Source: Diaporthe sp. PMI_573
Lineage: Eukaryota > Ascomycota > Sordariomycetes > Diaporthales > Diaporthaceae
Reading direction: 5' to 3'
DNA: 64,000 nucleotides
Assembly: GCA_021399435.1 (NCBI GenBank)
Contig: JAJTUP010000008.1
Location: forward strand, 1,178,001 to 1,242,000
Part shown: positions 23,980 through 34,824 of the stretch, in pieces
Position numbering within the stretch: the stretch's first letter is position 1
Layout: each line of letters opens with the position of its first letter
Notes under the pieces: model-generated
Told to the model about the DNA's origin: nothing
Seen by the model: only the letters and a program-made list of their open reading frames with translations
Databases searched by the model: none
Position numbers and translations under genes: made by a program

Positions 23980-24975
23980 AACTTTTGTTCTTTTTTGTCT
24001 GTGGACAATATTGTGATATAGCCTTATAATCAGTGTGACAAATCAGGAACAAACCGTCTCAAAACAATTGCGGGATCGGCCAATGGTGTTTGTGTTTCCT
24101 TCTTTCCTTAAATTTCTTTTTCTCAAAGCTATATTTGCCGTATTGTGGATTACCACGGCCGAGCCCGCATCCGGTTGTCCTGTCACGCCTCACCTACAAA
24201 CACAATTACCCGTGTTTAGCCGGAGAGCAGAGCTGCAAACTCAACTTTAGGTTGATGCTTTGGGCCCAGGCCCGGACATTTTGAGACAACAGTCCGTATT
24301 GGGCAGCCGGAACCATACCCGCGAGCCAGGATTATAGTGGGGCAATTAAGCCTAAATTCCACGTTGGTTTCCCACGCCACCAATACAAAGCTGTTGTGCC
24401 TTCATCGCCAGGATCGCGTAGCACCCCAAGCGGTCGCAGCCTTCCTTGTCGCTGTGCAATTTCTCATTTGTTCGCTGTGTCTCAACCAAACAAGCCGGTT
24501 TACTTCTGAGAAGCCACCCGACAGTCTCCACAGCCATTGTCACATCGCGCTTATGCAGATGGTGCATGTAAACCCTTGGCGGGAGGCGGCAATGTCCCAG
24601 TGCGAGGCATGCGAATGCTATCACCGTGTGAAATTCAGGCTCATGTGGTTCGGTTCAATGGAACGCATGACAGAGGCGCAGAGGTAGGCCCCACTGTTCA
24701 ACAGAGCAATATCGATGTCAGCTGTTCCACGGTTCGCTCTCGGTTGTCGGCGTCGTGGGGCGTACACACGGTTGCGTTCGGGAATGCTAGCTGTCTTGAG
24801 CCACATTGAAATGATACCAAAAAAAAGTAATCGCCGGCAAGGAATTGCTGTCGAGGGTATATAACCCCGAAGATCCTCGTGTAGATCAGCTTGCAAGACG
24901 ATCGAGTGTTCCACGGCGAACACCGAAGCAAAGAATACCATCGTCCTATTTAGGGAACACGCCTTCACCGTCAAG
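23980..24975. other. Upstream region of the acetylxylan esterase gene
   Basis: No coding feature. A TATATAA element sits at 24858-24864, 112 nt before the esterase ATG, the likely core promoter. GTGGGG motifs at about 24338 and 24757 match the loose CreA consensus, which alone means little. Confidence 0.4.
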
Positions 24976-26107
24976 ATGTGGCCCAATCCGAAGACTGCTT
25001 ACCTCCTGCTCGCTGGCTATGGCCTTCTGAGCAATGCCTCGCCCGTTGAGGGTGAGGGGAAACTCAAAGAGCGCCAGTCGTGTCCAAGCATCCACATCTT
25101 CGGAGCACGAGAAACCACAGCAAGCCCGGGCTATGGTAGCTCTGCATCCGTCGTGAATGCGATCCTCTCAGCCTACCCGGGCTCCACGGCCGAGGCTATC
25201 AGCTACCCTGCCTGCGGTGGCCAGGCCTCGTGCGGTGGAGCCAGCTACTCGAGCTCTGTCCAGCAGGGTATCGCGGCTGCGGCGAGGTCAGTGTCACTTT
25301 TCTCTTGAAACGGATCCCCGACTTTCATGTTTTGGAATGTTCTAGAATGCAACACTTTAGGATCCGTAGCAGGACTAACGTCACCATTAGTGCGGTCAAC
25401 AGCTTCTACACCAGATGCCCCAGCACTCAGATTGTGCTAGCTGGGTACTCTCAGGTAAACTGTCCAGCCGTCTGCCATTGCAAAGTTCATGCTAACAGAG
25501 GTTAAACAGGGTGCAGAAATCTTTGACGTGGCCTTCTGCGGAGGTGGTGACCCGAACCAAGGTTACACGAATCCTGCAGTCCAGTTTTCTGCTGGCGCTG
25601 TCGGGCAGGTTAAGGCAGCGATTTTGATGGGAGCCCCAACATATCAATATGGTCTGTCCTACGGAGTAGGGACCTGCAGAGCTGGAGGCGTAAGCCACTC
25701 CCACCCATGGATTGCTCTAAGACAGGACGGACTAATGACTCTTCCAGTTTGATGCGCGTCCCGCGAGCTTCCAATGCCCGTCTGCCGCGAAGGTTCAGAG
25801 CTACTGTGATGGCCCGGACCCCTACTGCTGCAATGGCAACAACGCGGCCACACACAATAATTATGGCTCTGTGTACGGATCACAGGCTCTTTCCTTTGTC
25901 AAGAGCAAGCTCAGCAGCAGCGGTGGCGGTGGCGGCTCTCCTGGCAGCACGACCTCCGCCCCAGGGACGACACCAACGGCCCCGGGTGGTGGGACAAACT
26001 GTGCTTCTCTGTACGGCCAATGCGGTGGTCAAGGGTGGACTGGCGCGTCTTGCTGCTCCTCTGGAACCTGCAAGGCTGCCAACAATTACTACTCCCAGTG
26101 CCTGTAG
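24976..26107 (+). CDS. CE5 acetylxylan esterase (cutinase fold) with CBM1, 304 aa
   Basis: A secreted enzyme that deacetylates xylan, anchored to cellulose. Exons: 24976-25286, 25391-25454, 25510-25689, 25748-26107. Introns two (25455-25509) and three (25690-25747) are ordinary; intron one (25287-25390) is an introner-like element. Signal peptide: [13 protein letters not shown]. The nucleophile is Ser124 in LAGYSQGAEI; the acid is in [11 protein letters not shown] (about 206-209) and the base is His221 in THNNYGS. Cysteine pattern ([22 protein letters not shown]) is that of acetylxylan esterase rather than true cutinase. A Gly/Ser/Thr/Pro linker leads to CBM1 ([19 protein letters not shown], about 269-304). 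The epimerase gene converges on it with 3' ends 108 nt apart. Confidence 0.92.
25287..25390 (+). mobile_element. Introner-like element 1, intron 1 of the acetylxylan esterase gene
   Basis: A 104-nt intron, GTCAGT to ATTAG. Its core (about 25314-25382) runs GATCCCCGACTTTCATG, then TTTTGGAATGTTCTAGAATG, then GGATCCGTAGCAGGACTAAC, with the branch site CTAAC near the 3' end. It matches the pectin methylesterase copy with 6 mismatches over 69 positions aligned by eye. Sense orientation. The other two introns of this gene are 55 and 58 nt and unrelated. Confidence 0.9.
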
Positions 26108-26214
26108 GTGGAATTCAGGGAGAAAGTGCAACATGGCGTATCATTCCGATGTATATAATGAGTAACTACAAAATGTAAATATTCTGCCCCAAAATACTGA
26201 TGATATACATGGTC

Positions 26215-27298
26215 CTACTTTCCAATCGATTCGACATACTCCCTTACAAGACTCTCTGCACTCTCATCTCGCTTCAGTCCGAGGTTCACGGCGGTGGAGT
26301 CGTCGATCTTCAAAGGCCAGCTCCTCAGAATCCTTTCCATCTCGACGTCCGTCTCCTCCTTTATATACTTGAGCCGATCCCCCCCGCCAACCTTTGCCAG
26401 CGAATCCAACAGCTCCTGCACGGTGACAGAGATACCAGGGAAGTTCATCCAGCGGATATGGGGCGGCAGGGCGTCGCTGGGCAGCTTCAGGACCCGCAAC
26501 AGGTTCTCGATCAGGGTCGCGGGCCCGGACAGCACGGCGCGGTAGCTCCGGTCCTTGATGGGGACGACACACTCCTGGTCGTTAATTGGCTCGCGGATGA
26601 TCCCCGACAGGAAAGAGCTGGCCGCCTGCGTCGGCTTGCCCGCGCGGACAGAGACGGTAGGGAAGCGCAGCGAGAACGCGTCGATGAGGCCACGACGGTG
26701 GAGGTCGTTGATGAAGACCTCGGTCATTAGCTTGTGCGTTCCGTAGACTCCCGCGGGCGTCGGCGTCACTGCATCCGTGATGACGTCCGGGAGCGGCGAG
26801 CCGTAGACGGCCTGGCTGGACGCGTAGACGACCCGGACGCCCCTGTTCGTCTCCGACAACTTGAGGAGCAGCGCCCGCGTCGCGTCGAGGTTCACCTTGA
26901 GGCTCAGACCCGGGTCGGCCTCGGACCCCGAGGACACTTTACGTGTTAGCCGCCTGCTACGAAACCTAAAGTGATACGTCCTGGAGCATTCCAGGACATG
27001 AACGACGGGGATCCGTAACAGGAAAAGAATGGTACGAACTGATGCCATGGAAGACGAAGACGGCCTGCAAGGGCTGCGAGGCGGCGATGAGGCTTGCGAG
27101 GGAGGCCGGGTCGCTGAGATCGGCTTGGATGGGGACTGCTTTCTCTGCATTTTGTGCGCCTGGTGGGATGGCCGGTGCGACAATATCTGTGACGACGAGC
27201 CGGTACTCCGGGTGTTTGGCGAGGAGAGCAGCCGTGAGGCGCTGACCGATGAAGCCTGCCGCTCCGGTGATGAGGATTGTTTTGCTTTCAGTAGCCAT
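26215..27298 (-). CDS. NAD-dependent epimerase/dehydratase, D-erythronate dehydrogenase (DenD) type, 326 aa
   Basis: An extended short-chain dehydrogenase acting on a sugar acid. Exons 27298-27040 and 26936-26215, joined across an introner-like element. The N-terminal Rossmann motif is GAAGFIGQRL; the join gives FHGIMSSGSEADPGLSLKVN, the segment expected in DenD-like enzymes. The catalytic pair is in YGTHK (Tyr and Lys), preceded by YASSQAVYG. VSVRAGKPTQAASSFLSGIIREP is also characteristic. The frame reads open through the intron on the minus strand, which would give a spurious longer N-terminus; the spliced version has the correct Rossmann start. The nearest characterised relatives oxidise D-erythronate; the fungal substrate is not established here. 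Confidence 0.87.
26937..27039 (-). mobile_element. Introner-like element 2, intron of the epimerase gene
   Basis: A 103-nt intron running GTTCGT to AAAG on the minus strand. It keeps the shared core: GGATCCCCGTCGTTCATGTC, TGGAATGCTCCAGGACGTAT, CACTTTAGG, CGTAGCAGG and a CTAAC branch site. It is one of the two most diverged of the six copies and has a non-standard 5' site (GTTCGT). The frame fixes the boundaries: removal yields HGIM|SSGSEAD. Confidence 0.83.
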
Positions 27299-30200
27299 TG
27301 TAATAAGGGGTCCGGGAGACTTGGTCTGTCGTCGGTAGAAAATTGATCCCGCACTCTCTCCTTCTCCCCTTCTCGAAGCCTGTTGCGAGTTTCGGTCACG
27401 ATGGTTGTCCGACGGACACCTGGCCGAGAAGCATGCGGGGTTATCTCCTGCCGCAGCCGATCGGATCTAGACTACTCAAGAGGAGTACTGTCGGCAGATT
27501 CGCCGCCACAGCACCCAAGTGGAGCCTCGGCGTCAACTTGATCTAGTTTCAATTTCGGACAATACAGAGGAAACAACTTGAGCGATTATCGGAATGGACC
27601 AGCTCTGGGCGAGAGCTTCGCTGTTCGGCGTAATGCTTTGGTGATGGCGCATGGCTTGGCATCGTTCCACGAGCAAATGCTGGGATTCTCAACCCATCAT
27701 ATGTTTGCTCTCGCTACGATTCACTCGCGCTGAACTCCACAATCAAGACTTTTGACAAATGGACCTCGATTGGCTAAGAAATAGCTGTGGCAGTTTGGCG
27801 CCTCGGTCTTGGATTAACAATCTGTTAACATCATGAATGTCATAGTTATGTCAACTAGGAATCAAATCCTCGATCCGTTTTACACGGAAGGACGTCCTTC
27901 ACAGCTCCAATTGATGAGACGAAAGCGTACATACATAAGTCGGGAAATAACATTGAAGAGTACGAGCATTGCTCGGGTGCCCGCTACGCCGCCACAGCAT
28001 GAATATTTACCCAACGTACCGCATGGGCATTCCTCGCTGCTCAACCTACTATGGGTTAACCCTCTATGGAAAAGCCTCCTGTGAGGTACTGTATGAAGAG
28101 GTGACCAAATGTGCAGATAGATGGTAATCAAGCCACAGGGACCGCAGTGACGTGTTGCCATTTTTGAAGATGTGGCGGTGTGACTGTAATCATGTATATG
28201 AAGTCAAGCAGCGAAAGCATCTAACTAGGTACTTGCAGCTGGGGAGAACTTATGTGTGGAAAACTGATACACGCATGTTGCTATCAACAGGTTGGCGCGA
28301 TGCAGCGATCACAGGGAGAGAAACTTATTTGCAGCCGAGTGCGTGGCCATTGAGAACGTAGATGTCGTATAAACTGAGACGCTGTTGGTTGCATCCATAA
28401 GACGAATCACTTACCCTCTATTGGTGATTACTACTTATGTAGGTTCGCAAACCTGGGGACGACATTTTCTTGAGTCAGCGATTAATTACTTAGTTTTGGA
28501 ATTTAATCAGCGGCAGGTAACTCAGTTGATAATACTTGTGTCCCAATGCTGGGGTAAAGGTAACATCTTCAAATGTTTTCATGCGTCGACTCACTTTGTC
28601 ACAGGAATCGTAACCGACAAAGGCTTTTTGAAATTTGTGGGCTCAGGTTTTCATCTAAGTGCGAGTCTGGGCGGACCAGTATCCGCCGATCAACTGCATG
28701 AGCCCATGAGTTTCGGGCGATATCACAGTAGTCCAATTTCGTATTGCGCAAGTTGAGACGAAGTCAAGGCAGATGTGATTCGATATCCGTGATCTTTCAT
28801 CGTTCTCTCAGTTTCCATGTTTGCGCTTTCGTCTCGGGAGTACAACCAGGCTTTGACGAGATCTGCTGAAATTGCTATGTCAATTAGTTTACGAGGAAGC
28901 AGCTTTGGGCTAGTATAGTCACAATTTCCTTTTTCTTCACTGCGATATTTCTTTCCGCTTCTATGGCAGCGCAATTCTGGCAGCACATCTCACTGGCAGT
29001 AGTACCTGATCTAAGAAACAAGTGGGAAAAGGAGATAAGAAATTAGGAACTTCCTTACCTGTTCAGCGCGTGGTGTTATTTCTCTTGTGACACAAGTGCG
29101 TCTCTCAGACAGGTTAGACAAGCTGGATTTGTCACTTTTGTCCGAATTTCCGTAACATAGCTATATTTATATGGCATGTTTGCTTTAGAGGCAACAGTTT
29201 GGATATTCTCCGAGGTTCTCGGCTGTGAAACGATCGGTTTGCTGGCACCTGGGCTTGGTGAGTCTTAAGTGATGATCTTTGATCCTGGCACCCAAGCAAG
29301 ATATTCGCGCCCCAAGCCATTGCATGGTGTGCGGTTGAATGACTGGTTCATAACAATATGCTCTGACAGAATCTTCAGTCAGGTCTCACGTGGACCGGTG
29401 TTGTCAGTCGGGCCGTGTCGCAAGTAGTATGATCACACGTCAGACTCTGGGAATCCCAATGTACCTATTTCAATGTGCCGTCCAGCCCAAATGCCGGCCT
29501 GACGATAACTATTCGGTGGATCAGAATGGGAACATTGTGTGTGAACACACCTGAACTGGTTTCGTCATGCTCATGTCTACAGATGTGAGCTCTTGAAGCA
29601 TCAACCAAGATTCCACATACACGAAGGTTTCGGTATTAACTCGTGACGTTCTTCCCTTACACAGACATGAATTTGTAAATATATGCGTGGGCCCCTGTCA
29701 TCGCGTTTATGGAACGGTGAAACTTGTTGCCAAACAGTGACAGAGCTCTGCCTCGTAAGGAGAGCATCTGTAATTGGATGGGGATCAAGGTATGTTTGGT
29801 ATTTGAGGTCGGATATATTGCCGAGTGCTTCCTTGGGCAGGCCCTATAGATGTATTCGGTTATGGATGAAGTGTACCTGCCTCGAACACATGGTACTATA
29901 GAGCAAGGTCTGGCTCCGGTTCCCTGCATCACATCTTATAATTTGGCGATGATCCTCCTGGCAAGGGATTCTGTCTATCGTATTACAAGGCAAGGAAATG
30001 CGGAGATGCCGGGCATTCCCCGCGGCAAGTTCGTTGGAAGTTGTACATTTGGACGTTGTTGAGCTTCCCTCAGAACGTAAAACCGTATTCAGCGGAGGCA
30101 CCAAAGCCTATAAGGGCGCTTTAAAGTCTCATCGTCCTCGAAGGGCTCGGGATGGGAAACAAACCACTAGTCTCAGGTGTGCTGTGTTCAAATGAAATCT

Positions 30201-31440
30201 TCCACTGTTTGCATCGGATGGATCGATTCATCACAAGCTACGTCAGGTGCCCAGAATCATTGCAATTGGCTGTCACTCTTTGCCTGCTTACGGCATTGAT
30301 GTGACCGTTCACCGCAACATTCCGTTTCAAGATCAGGCTGGAAGCTGCCGGTTCCGAGAATAGAATACAACATCATATTTCTTCGGGCCAGCATGCATGT
30401 CCTCTTTTCTGCGTAGTAAGGAATTGGATATCACCAGATGTCAATGTCGTGGAGAATGAGGAAATCATGCCAAAGATACTAATTAAGGTATATTAGACTA
30501 TAGGTAAAGTAGAATGCTTGTATAGATCTCTAAGAAGAGCTTTTAATATTTTAAAAGCTAAACTTAGCTATAATATAGATAATAAAATCCCTCCTTGGTA
30601 TGAGGTTAAAAGACCTATCATTGTGTTTTCCAACTGATTTTATTCAACTATATGTACTCTGCTACTACGTGTGTTTAGAAGCCATTGCACTAGTCTTTAG
30701 TTGTCTTGATAGACCTTGTCAAGCCATCTGCTTATATTATTCCACTCCTTTTTCTTAATTGGCTTTTTGTTATCAATCCTTGATTTAATAGCCAGAAGCC
30801 CCTCAATCTGTTTAGAATAGATCTCGTGGGTCCTCAGTGTACTAATAAACACGCCTATTCTTGTCAACATTGTTAATTGGTTCTCGTTAGGGTACTTTAA
30901 TATAAGAGCTGCCCTTACCTGGCGGTAGACTTGCTTGTTATAGTTAAAGTCCATTTTTATGGCTGTTTCTGGCAAGGCTGTCAGAATATGTATCTATATA
31001 GTAGATTGTGGTTGACTTACCTAGGCCTTAGACATGTGCACTGGGCCGACTTATATTATGGTGGTATTGGTTTTGGCCAAATGATTGTTTTTAAATAATC
31101 TTGAGGAACAAGTCTGTGCAGAACTAATCCAGATCCTTCTGGGACAGGGCGGGTTTATAGTCTATTTCGGGTAAGTTAAAGGCCTAAGTCACATAGCAAA
31201 GGCACTTTAACAGTGCTTGACGGCATCTAACTAGAGCTCGTATCTCGCAATAGCTTCGACCTTAACAGGCCGGTCTATTTTACAGTTGAGAGCTTGTCAA
31301 CAGCGCCGACATTAATAGCGGCGGAAACTAGGCACGGCTCAACACTAAGACTTATAGTACAAAGTAGTGGCATCTAACAGAGCACTGGTGTGTAGAAGTA
31401 GATTGGAAAGTTACTATTTAAAGCCTTACATAGCAAATCT
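27299..31440. other. Long gene-poor region
   Basis: No supported gene. Scattered short frames lack features. From about 30480 to 30980 the sequence turns strongly AT-rich; the minus frame 30975-30697 (92 aa, Lys/Asn/Ile-rich, from MPETAIKMDFNYNK) lies there and could be a repeat-derived frame. Minus-strand frames near 29100-29320 have possible splice sites but did not give a convincing protein. Confidence 0.4.
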
Positions 31441-31454
31441 TACTATTATCGTCG

Positions 31455-32012
31455 ATAAGACACATTTCTGAAGGTTAGTGCCTTCAGCAGTGTGTATTTG
31501 GCAGAGTCGCAGCAGGGTGCCTGGAGGCGAGTTGGGACAATTGAGAGTGGTTCGGACAACTTCGCATTGAATTTGAGTGGGCTTCTGTCAGCCCTCCTCA
31601 CAGTCCCTCCGACATCGTCTCACCCTTGGGCACGCGTGGGTTGGCTCTGGTGCGCAGATAGGGAGGCCGGAAAATTCGGCCCTCAGACCCACTATCTTTG
31701 GCTTTAAATAACCAGCCAACCCTAACCCTGACAGTAACCAAACTAAATACAGATAAACTTCAGAAATCAGGCTATCTAATAAACTAGGTTACATACTTTT
31801 TGGGTAAGAAATAAGGGGAATGCAGAGGTTCGAAGTTAGGGTCTTACAATAGCCCAAAAAATCGACTCACGGCCACCAAACTCATCTGCCGGCGCGCACG
31901 CCACATAGGCACTTAGCCGAAAAAGTGCCAAGTCTAGGGTAACTCCCTACGTGAAGTCTAGGGTAACCCCTTACGTGCAGCGCCCACACAAGCGTTTCCG
32001 TTTAACAGTTCC
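31455..32012 (+). repeat. Dispersed repeat, copy A (inverted partner at 56095-56610)
   Basis: From ATTTCTGAAGGTTAGTG to CGTTTCCGTTTAACA the sequence matches the minus strand of 56095-56610, very closely through the middle (about 31590-31790) and with small gaps elsewhere. Both copies contain CCCTAACCCT (31718-31729 here). Neither encodes a recognisable protein. This may be the terminal part of a larger transposable element. Confidence 0.78.
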
Positions 32013-33504
32013 CTCCTATATCTTCGTTAGATAACATCATAGTAGATGTCTGTCTCTTTAGGCCTACCCCTATAAACTAAGGAGTTTATACAGCACCCGG
32101 CCTTCTGATCACCCTTGCTGCAAGACCTTTGTAGACTTAATAGGGGGCTATCGTTTCCTCTCCTTAGACGTCACAGCCGGAACCTTCGGCTATAAGGGGA
32201 GGACTTCTCCTGTCGTAGCTACTCGAGACCTTCAAGCAGCAGGAGGACTACGGGCCTCTGGCTCTAATCGCAGGACGCTCTACTATAATAGCGTAGAGTC
32301 CCCAGAGAAGACCTTTTCGTTTCACGAGTCGTGCTCGTTACTCCGTACCGTGTGCGGTACACCTAGGGGGGTAGCACCGTCTTTCGTCATGTGTTCGAGC
32401 TCTTAATACTTAGAACCTTCTCGTTACCTAATCAGACCCAAAATGTCCGTACAGGTGTACTACTTATCGTAATAAATAGGAAGTTTAGTTATAATATAAC
32501 AGTCTCAAGGTAGTATATTGCAACTAGCTAGGCCACTCTACGAGTATAACTAAACTTGCAGAACAAAGGAAACAACCAAAGACGACTACGTGTCCCCGCC
32601 CATAAGTATCTGCACAGAAGGGTCTGTGCATTGGTTTGGTCCGTGCGCCCTCCCGGGCCGAGAGATTCCAAGGCCAAGCCATCCAGGCCTCAGCCTGTCA
32701 CAACTGCACTATGGGCGCCGAAGCTTTTGGGTGTAGGTGCAGTCTGCTGCTGACTAAGCACTATGGAGGCTAGCTATTGGCTAACAGCTAGCTATCAACC
32801 AACAAGTTTTAAAATATAAAAAAAAAGGCCTCCATGAGGGATTGAACCGAGGGCCTTCAAATGTCTTGCAAGAAGTTAAATGGTGCAAGGTTCCATTGAA
32901 CTATCCTGATCTCCGTGTCCGAGAACAGCTGTTTTGGTTGAGATGGATTCATATAGACAGTTCCAAAAACTCAGATCGGACGACGTGACGACATTCAGAA
33001 TCAACGAATTATTTCAGTCTTCTCAGCTCTCAGGTCATACTTACTAGCCCTATTCGCTGCCCTTCACTACACTTTTAGGGGCTCGTCCACTTTAACCCAG
33101 CCAGCCATTTTCATCGTCTAATGGGGAGCCTTTTAAGTTCCTGTCTTGATGGTTCTAAGCGAGCGGTTTGGCTCGATGGGGAGGCCGTGACCGAGAACCC
33201 GTCTAAGGCAGACGCTCCCACAAACATGAGTTCAACCATTCTAGGCGCTGCATTAAATAGTGGTCGTTGCAGTCATTAGGGAATGAATATAGCATCATGT
33301 ATATTAACACACGCAAAAGCCTTCAAGTTCAGCATCGCGTGAATCCTTCCATGACAGATGGGGACACAAGCCCCGCCGGAGCCCGCCCAAACCGGCACGA
33401 CCCGGCCGGAGCACCTCACACATCTTCCGGCATCATCCCTCACATCTAAATAATTCTCACCTACGCAAATTCAACCAGGGCCCAGGGCCCCCATCCCGCC
33501 CAAA
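32013..33504. other. Region after repeat copy A; no gene recognised
   Basis: 32040-32560 is unlike flanking DNA, with many CTA/TAG steps, and may be transposon remnant, but I could not assign a family. 32830-32918 holds a tRNA-like sequence on the minus strand. The remainder leads into the M81 relic. Confidence 0.35.
32830..32918 (-). ncRNA. tRNA-derived sequence (pseudo-tRNA or SINE head)
   Basis: On the minus strand TAGTTCAATGG fits the pol III A box and GGTTCAATCCC the B box, about 60 nt apart, with a 6-bp stem CTTGCA/TGCAAG where an anticodon stem would be. A run of nine T follows, as in a pol III terminator. The acceptor stem does not pair and the anticodon loop is too long, so it is not a working tRNA. 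Confidence 0.4.
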
Positions 33505-33995
33505 ATGTCCACCCCCCATAAACCAACTATAGCAATAGCAGGCCTAGCAATAGAAACCTCCACCTTCCACGCAGGGCGCACCACCGCAGAGGCATTCCAC
33601 CCCCGCCGCGGCACGGACGAGATAACAGCCTACCACGCCGCCATCCTCGACTCCCACCTGCACAAGACTACAACCCTACTCCGCGACGCCGCAAACTGGG
33701 TCGGCGCACTAACAGGGCACGCCCTCCCCGGCGGCCAAGTCCGCTTCATAGCCTACAAACAACTCGAGGCGGACCTGCTCTGCTGGCTGCGTGACATTGT
33801 TAATGCTTACGCGGCTGCGAACGGCGGGGCGCACCTGGATGGGCTGTGGTTCACACGGGGCGATGGTGGTGTCCGGGCCCTACCGAGACGCAGAGGCGTA
33901 TCTGCTGAGACGAATACAGGATATTGTCGGGCCCGAGTATATTGTCTCCGCCAGCATGGATTTGTACAGGAATGTTTCCCGCAAGCTGGCATATA
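33505..33995 (+). pseudogene. M81-family (MlrC-like) metallopeptidase, truncated relic
   Basis: MlrC-type proteins are zinc hydrolases related to the enzyme that degrades microcystin. The fragment carries the N-terminal third: IAGLAIETSTFHAGRTT, then GHALPGGQVRF, then, in another frame, HGAMVVSGPYRDAEAYLLRR and VSASMDLYRNVSRKLA. The frame shifts at about 33850, between DGLWF and HGAMVV, where family members have two additional residues. Similarity stops at about 33990 in an AT-rich junction, and I did not find the remaining two thirds downstream. Confidence 0.75.
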
Positions 33996-34824
33996 TATGT
34001 AACTTGCTTCTATATTACTGGACGGCGCTATATACTTATTATATTAAATTTCCTTTAGCTGCCTCGGGCTAGCTTCTACTCTGATATAGGGCTCGTAGGA
34101 ATTGCGTGAAGGGGAATAGCCTTCGGTGCCTCTGTTTCAGGCTGGAAGCGCTATCGATGATATGCAGGAGAGCACGAATTTTGACACACATCTGGAAGGC
34201 GCAGGATCAGGGCAGGCCTGCAATATTTCAATTAGACAGCCGCATATTCGGGAAATTATTGCCAATAAAGAGCCCAAAGAGCAGATACCCTTACCCGGGG
34301 ACCGAACAGTCTTGAGATTATCCGGTTACAGACCAGCAATTCAGGGCCACCTTGGCGTGCCGTCGTCGCGCACACGCATGAATGATCTACAAGCATCTGG
34401 GGCAGCGGCGCGAAGTCGCAGGCACCGAATCTGACGCCGGCTGCATCCGGAGCTCTGGCCAGGTTGAGCATCGCATGCGATGCAACACCGAGGGATGCTG
34501 TGTACATGTTTGGGCACCCGCCGAAAGCAGGACTTGGAGGAGGGGTGCGTCTACCCCGACGTCCCAAAGGTTGTTGCGCTTTTAAGTTGGCAGATGCCTT
34601 TATTGGCCTTGATCCCCCTGTATCAGAAAACAATCTCGAGGCTCACAAAGACATCGACAAGCCCGGCGGAATTTTAACATGTTCCCCAAACATCACATGT
34701 CATGTCATTTCCTTGAGCTGTAATATACACCAGAGGCTTGCTTCTTTTGAATCTGACAGCTCTGGGCTACGAGAAGAAAGCCATCAAGAAGCACCTCGGG
34801 CCTCAGCAAGGAACAGCCTTTTTG
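33996..34824. other. Intergenic, no gene seen
   Basis: No recognisable continuation of the M81 relic. Contains the promoter of the following multi-TM gene. Confidence 0.4.

Noticed and set aside
26940..27399. Continuous minus-strand frame giving the epimerase a longer Ser/Arg-rich N-terminus
   Set aside because: It reads through the introner in the wrong frame for exon 1; the spliced version supplies the Rossmann GAAGFIG start.
29100..29320. Possible small secreted protein on the minus strand with an intron near 29030-29070
   Set aside because: Several frames can be spliced, but none gives a signal peptide plus a consistent Cys pattern; chance is as likely.
30697..30975. 92-aa AT-rich minus-strand frame
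   Set aside because: It lies in strongly AT-rich DNA with Lys/Asn/Ile-biased composition and no relatives I recognise; too weak to call a gene.
31492..31707. Similar open frames in repeat copies A and B suggesting a conserved small protein
   Set aside because: Similarity continues equally beyond the frames, and the frames start and stop differently, so it reflects repeat identity rather than coding constraint.
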